NCBI GenBank assembly: GCA_009712615.1
Contig: WASR01000097.1
Location: 1-8,383 of the forward strand
DNA from: Methanobacterium sp.
GTDB taxonomy: Archaea; Methanobacteriota; Methanobacteria; Methanobacteriales; Methanobacteriaceae
Reading direction: 5' to 3'
Length of the DNA: 8,383 nucleotides
In this document: one piece after another, positions 6,399-8,383 of the stretch
Layout: every line of letters begins with the position of its first letter
Position numbering within the stretch: the first letter of the stretch is position 1
Position numbers and translations under genes: made by a program
The notes under the pieces: generated by a model
What the model was told of the DNA's origin: nothing
What the model saw: only the letters and a program-made list of their open reading frames with translations
The model's database searches: none

Positions 6399-8222
6399 CT
6401 AGAGTGCCCAGTAGAATATCCATATGAACACAGATAAAAATGCTATTAGGAAGATCACTGGTGCAAAGATTCTGCTTACAGCCACAATGGAACTTATGGT
6501 TGTCACAAGTTCGGTTGCATGATTTGGTCCGAAGGTTTTTATGTCTTTGATCATTGCAACATCACAAGCAACTGAAACCTCTTCTAGATCATCAATGGCT
6601 TTTTTTGTACAGTTAAACACGCTTTCAATGATTAAATCAGGTACTTTGGTTCCAACTGGATTATGTCCTCCTGAAAGGGCATTTACGAAATGGGTATCTG
6701 AAGTCATTACTTCTGCTTCATCAATATCAAGTGAACTGATTTTCTCCAGTATTTCCTCTCTGAATCCAATTTCCATATTGTTTGAATCGAGGAGTATGTA
6801 TGCAGCCTTTTGATTGTCAACTTCTACAATCATCACCTTCACACCACTTTCACCGACACCTTGGTCTTTACTAACCTCGTCCATGGGATCGAAGGCACAT
6901 CCTACTTTTAAATCATACAATTCTCCGGATTTATCAATCTTATTAGCAGCACCCATTAGCTCGAACACTTCCTTGTTACCGGGGAGTATTCTTCCGTTTT
7001 CACCCTTAAATGCATTGTGACATTCCACTAAAACAACGTTTTCTGCATTTGTATTTACCCTTGCAAGGTTACTAAGTGCCAAACCAACACCAAAGTCCAT
7101 GTCATCGAAACCTACAGGTGCTAAAGTTGCAAGTAATAGGAGATTCTTACCGAAATATTGTCCACAGATCTTAGCATCTTCATTTTTTACCCTGAAGAAT
7201 TTACCTGCTTTGTTGGTATATTCCAAGTTTTCAAGTGAATTTCTAACAGAATCTTCGATCTTTTTTATTTCCTTGGTTGAAACAGGGTTGAAGTCATGGG
7301 TTGAAGGTCCATGCGCAACTAGGGTAAAATTTTCAAACTTATTGGCAAGCTGTGTGGGCATATTACCTCCACCTATATTTCCAATCGGTCCTGGATGAAC
7401 ACAAGGACTTAAAAATAGTGATTTTAAACCATTTTTACCCTTAAATGCCACAATTCCTATTATAGTATCTATAGGTTCTCCCATATCATCGAAAATATCT
7501 TCAAGAGCTTTAGATCCCTCTGTGACATGTGCTAAAAATTGACTTAAAAGTTCTAAACCCCCAACACCTAAGTTTCGCTTCATTGGAGACTCAATTATTA
7601 CAACAAATGAGTATATGGCAACAACAAGGATAAGCGATGCTATAATGATCTTAATTAAGAGGGCAACAATGCTGAAATAACCTATGTTGGTTGTTATACT
7701 AGTAAGGGAAACAATTACCACTACCATGCTTAAAATAAGGGCCGGCTGTATTACTGCTGCAGGAAGTGATTTGAAAAAGCTAATATTAGATGTACCCCAA
7801 ATAACCAGGATCCTGAATCCAAATATTACAACACAACCATAGATAAGGGCGTCTATTGTGTAACTGTAAATTGTGAATTTGGAAACCAAACTTCCTATAA
7901 AGTAGATAAATCCTACAATCACCATTGACACTAACGAAACAAACATGGATTGTTTCATTTTCATGTGCCTACCTTCCAGTGCGTTGATCATGGGCTGTGT
8001 AATAGCACCGCTCATTATTGAAGTTAAACCAAATATTAAAACACCAGCTGCACCACCATACAATATACTGTAAAGTACAGAGTGTTCGGTACCAGGTTCC
8101 ACTGCAGTGACAACACAACCCAGAATAAAACTTAAAAATACCATGGAAGCAACATTAAATTTATTACCTGGTAGGGTTACTATGTACTTGCTTAAACTCA
8201 TTATCCTATCAGAACTGCCCAT
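6399..8222 (-). CDS. DUF2070 family multi-pass membrane protein with large His-rich soluble domain
   Basis: A 607-residue archaeal protein of the DUF2070 family, function unknown. The N-terminal third has about six membrane helices (near 22-41, 47-74, 91-113, 121-143, 155-174 and 181-210). A soluble domain of about 355 residues follows (about 215-570), and one or two helices close the protein (about 574-606). The soluble domain carries several His/Asp motifs: [13 protein letters not shown] (His276), [11 protein letters not shown] (His304, His309, Asp310), VECHN (His402), TSDTHFVN (Asp509, His511) and GGHNPVG (His520). Gly-rich turns and clustered His/Asp of this kind suggest a metal-dependent hydrolase site held at the membrane, but no activity is known to me. 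The ATG at 8222 has AGAGGT (8229-8234, minus strand) 6 nt upstream; Met8 is a less likely start. It is convergent with the small membrane-protein gene and appears monocistronic. Confidence 0.88.
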   Translation of the reverse strand: MGSSDRIMSLSKYIVTLPGNKFNVASMVFLSFILGCVVTAVEPGTEHSVLYSILYGGAAGVLIFGLTSIMSGAITQPMINALEGRHMKMKQSMFVSLVSMVIVGFIYFIGSLVSKFTIYSYTIDALIYGCVVIFGFRILVIWGTSNISFFKSLPAAVIQPALILSMVVVIVSLTSITTNIGYFSIVALLIKIIIASLILVVAIYSFVVIIESPMKRNLGVGGLELLSQFLAHVTEGSKALEDIFDDMGEPIDTIIGIVAFKGKNGLKSLFLSPCVHPGPIGNIGGGNMPTQLANKFENFTLVAHGPSTHDFNPVSTKEIKKIEDSVRNSLENLEYTNKAGKFFRVKNEDAKICGQYFGKNLLLLATLAPVGFDDMDFGVGLALSNLARVNTNAENVVLVECHNAFKGENGRILPGNKEVFELMGAANKIDKSGELYDLKVGCAFDPMDEVSKDQGVGESGVKVMIVEVDNQKAAYILLDSNNMEIGFREEILEKISSLDIDEAEVMTSDTHFVNALSGGHNPVGTKVPDLIIESVFNCTKKAIDDLEEVSVACDVAMIKDIKTFGPNHATELVTTISSIVAVSRIFAPVIFLIAFLSVFIWIFYWAL

Positions 8223-8383
8223 AAATTTACCTCTATAACTGTTAAAATCATTGAAATATATTAAACTTTATTTTAAACCACTTTGCTATAAAATACCCCA
8301 TTTTTAATAGAAATTTTTATCGTTAAGAAATATTGAACATCATTTTATGTTACTTGTTTGTATAATTTATATATGTATAATTT
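8223..8383. other. Upstream region of the DUF2070 gene
   Basis: No gene is visible in these 161 bases. For the minus-strand gene, TTTAATATAT (8265-8256) would give a short leader of about 12 nt, and TTTTATAGC (8292-8284) a leader of about 40 nt. The second fits the AGAGGT-led gene better. The last 25 bases hold a TTTATATAT element (8366-8374) that may belong to a divergent plus-strand gene beyond the window. Confidence 0.4.
8359..8383. repeat. Perfect direct repeat TGTATAATTT, 15-bp period
   Basis: TGTATAATTT occurs at 8359-8368 and again at 8374-8383, separated by ATATA. The first copy and the spacer together form the TTTATATAT TATA-like element. The pair could be tandem operator sites over a promoter, or simply AT-rich chance; the window ends before further copies could be seen. 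Confidence 0.5.

Noticed and set aside
6541..7398. Plus-strand open frames opposite the DUF2070 gene
   Set aside because: Antisense shadows of a recognised family protein, Ser/Thr-rich with no coherent domain or initiation signal.

Overview
The window reads as an AT-rich euryarchaeal chromosome segment, most likely a methanogen of the Methanobacteriales (Methanobacterium-like). The evidence is archaeal: strong purine-rich ribosome-binding sites (GGAGGT, AGAGGT), TATA-box promoters of the TTTATATA type, T-tract terminators without hairpins, and several families that are archaeal or mainly archaeal (DUF2070, DUF2073, the DUF2072 zinc ribbon). The genus call is inference. I see no mobile element, CRISPR array, rRNA or tRNA, and no broken gene. 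It looks like a core chromosomal region with several poorly characterised but conserved archaeal genes.

Layout. (1) 137-2196, plus strand: a two-gene operon with an ATGA start/stop overlap. It encodes a membrane-anchored protein with a long Lys/Pro linker and a C-terminal PLD-like fold, then a UPF0173 metallo-beta-lactamase-fold hydrolase. (2) 2197-2509: an AT-rich gap with a T-tract terminator and two candidate TATA boxes. (3) 2510-3834, plus strand: a tight three-gene cluster of Era-like GTPase, DUF2073 protein and zinc ribbon, matching the set called oapA-oapB-oapC (origin-associated) in Haloferax. (4) 3882-5867, minus strand: an NFACT-family RqcH/Rqc2 (NEMF) homologue of ribosome-associated quality control, convergent with the oap cluster. 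(5) 5932-6237, plus strand: a 101-residue three-helix membrane protein transcribed divergently from rqcH. (6) 6238-6398: a T-rich convergent gap. (7) 6399-8222, minus strand: a DUF2070 membrane protein with a large soluble domain rich in conserved-looking His motifs. (8) 8223-8383: its upstream region, ending in a perfect 10-bp direct repeat around a TATA-like core at the window edge.

How the genes may work together. The GTPase/DUF2073/zinc-ribbon cluster and the NFACT protein are both plausible nucleic-acid or ribosome factors. The small three-helix protein next to rqcH resembles EMC6-like membrane proteins, so this stretch may concentrate on translation and membrane-protein biogenesis. That link is inference from neighbourhood only. 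The most promising poorly described items are the DUF2070 His-rich domain, the membrane-tethered PLD-like protein coupled to a metallohydrolase, and the oap cluster without a visible orc1/cdc6 neighbour.
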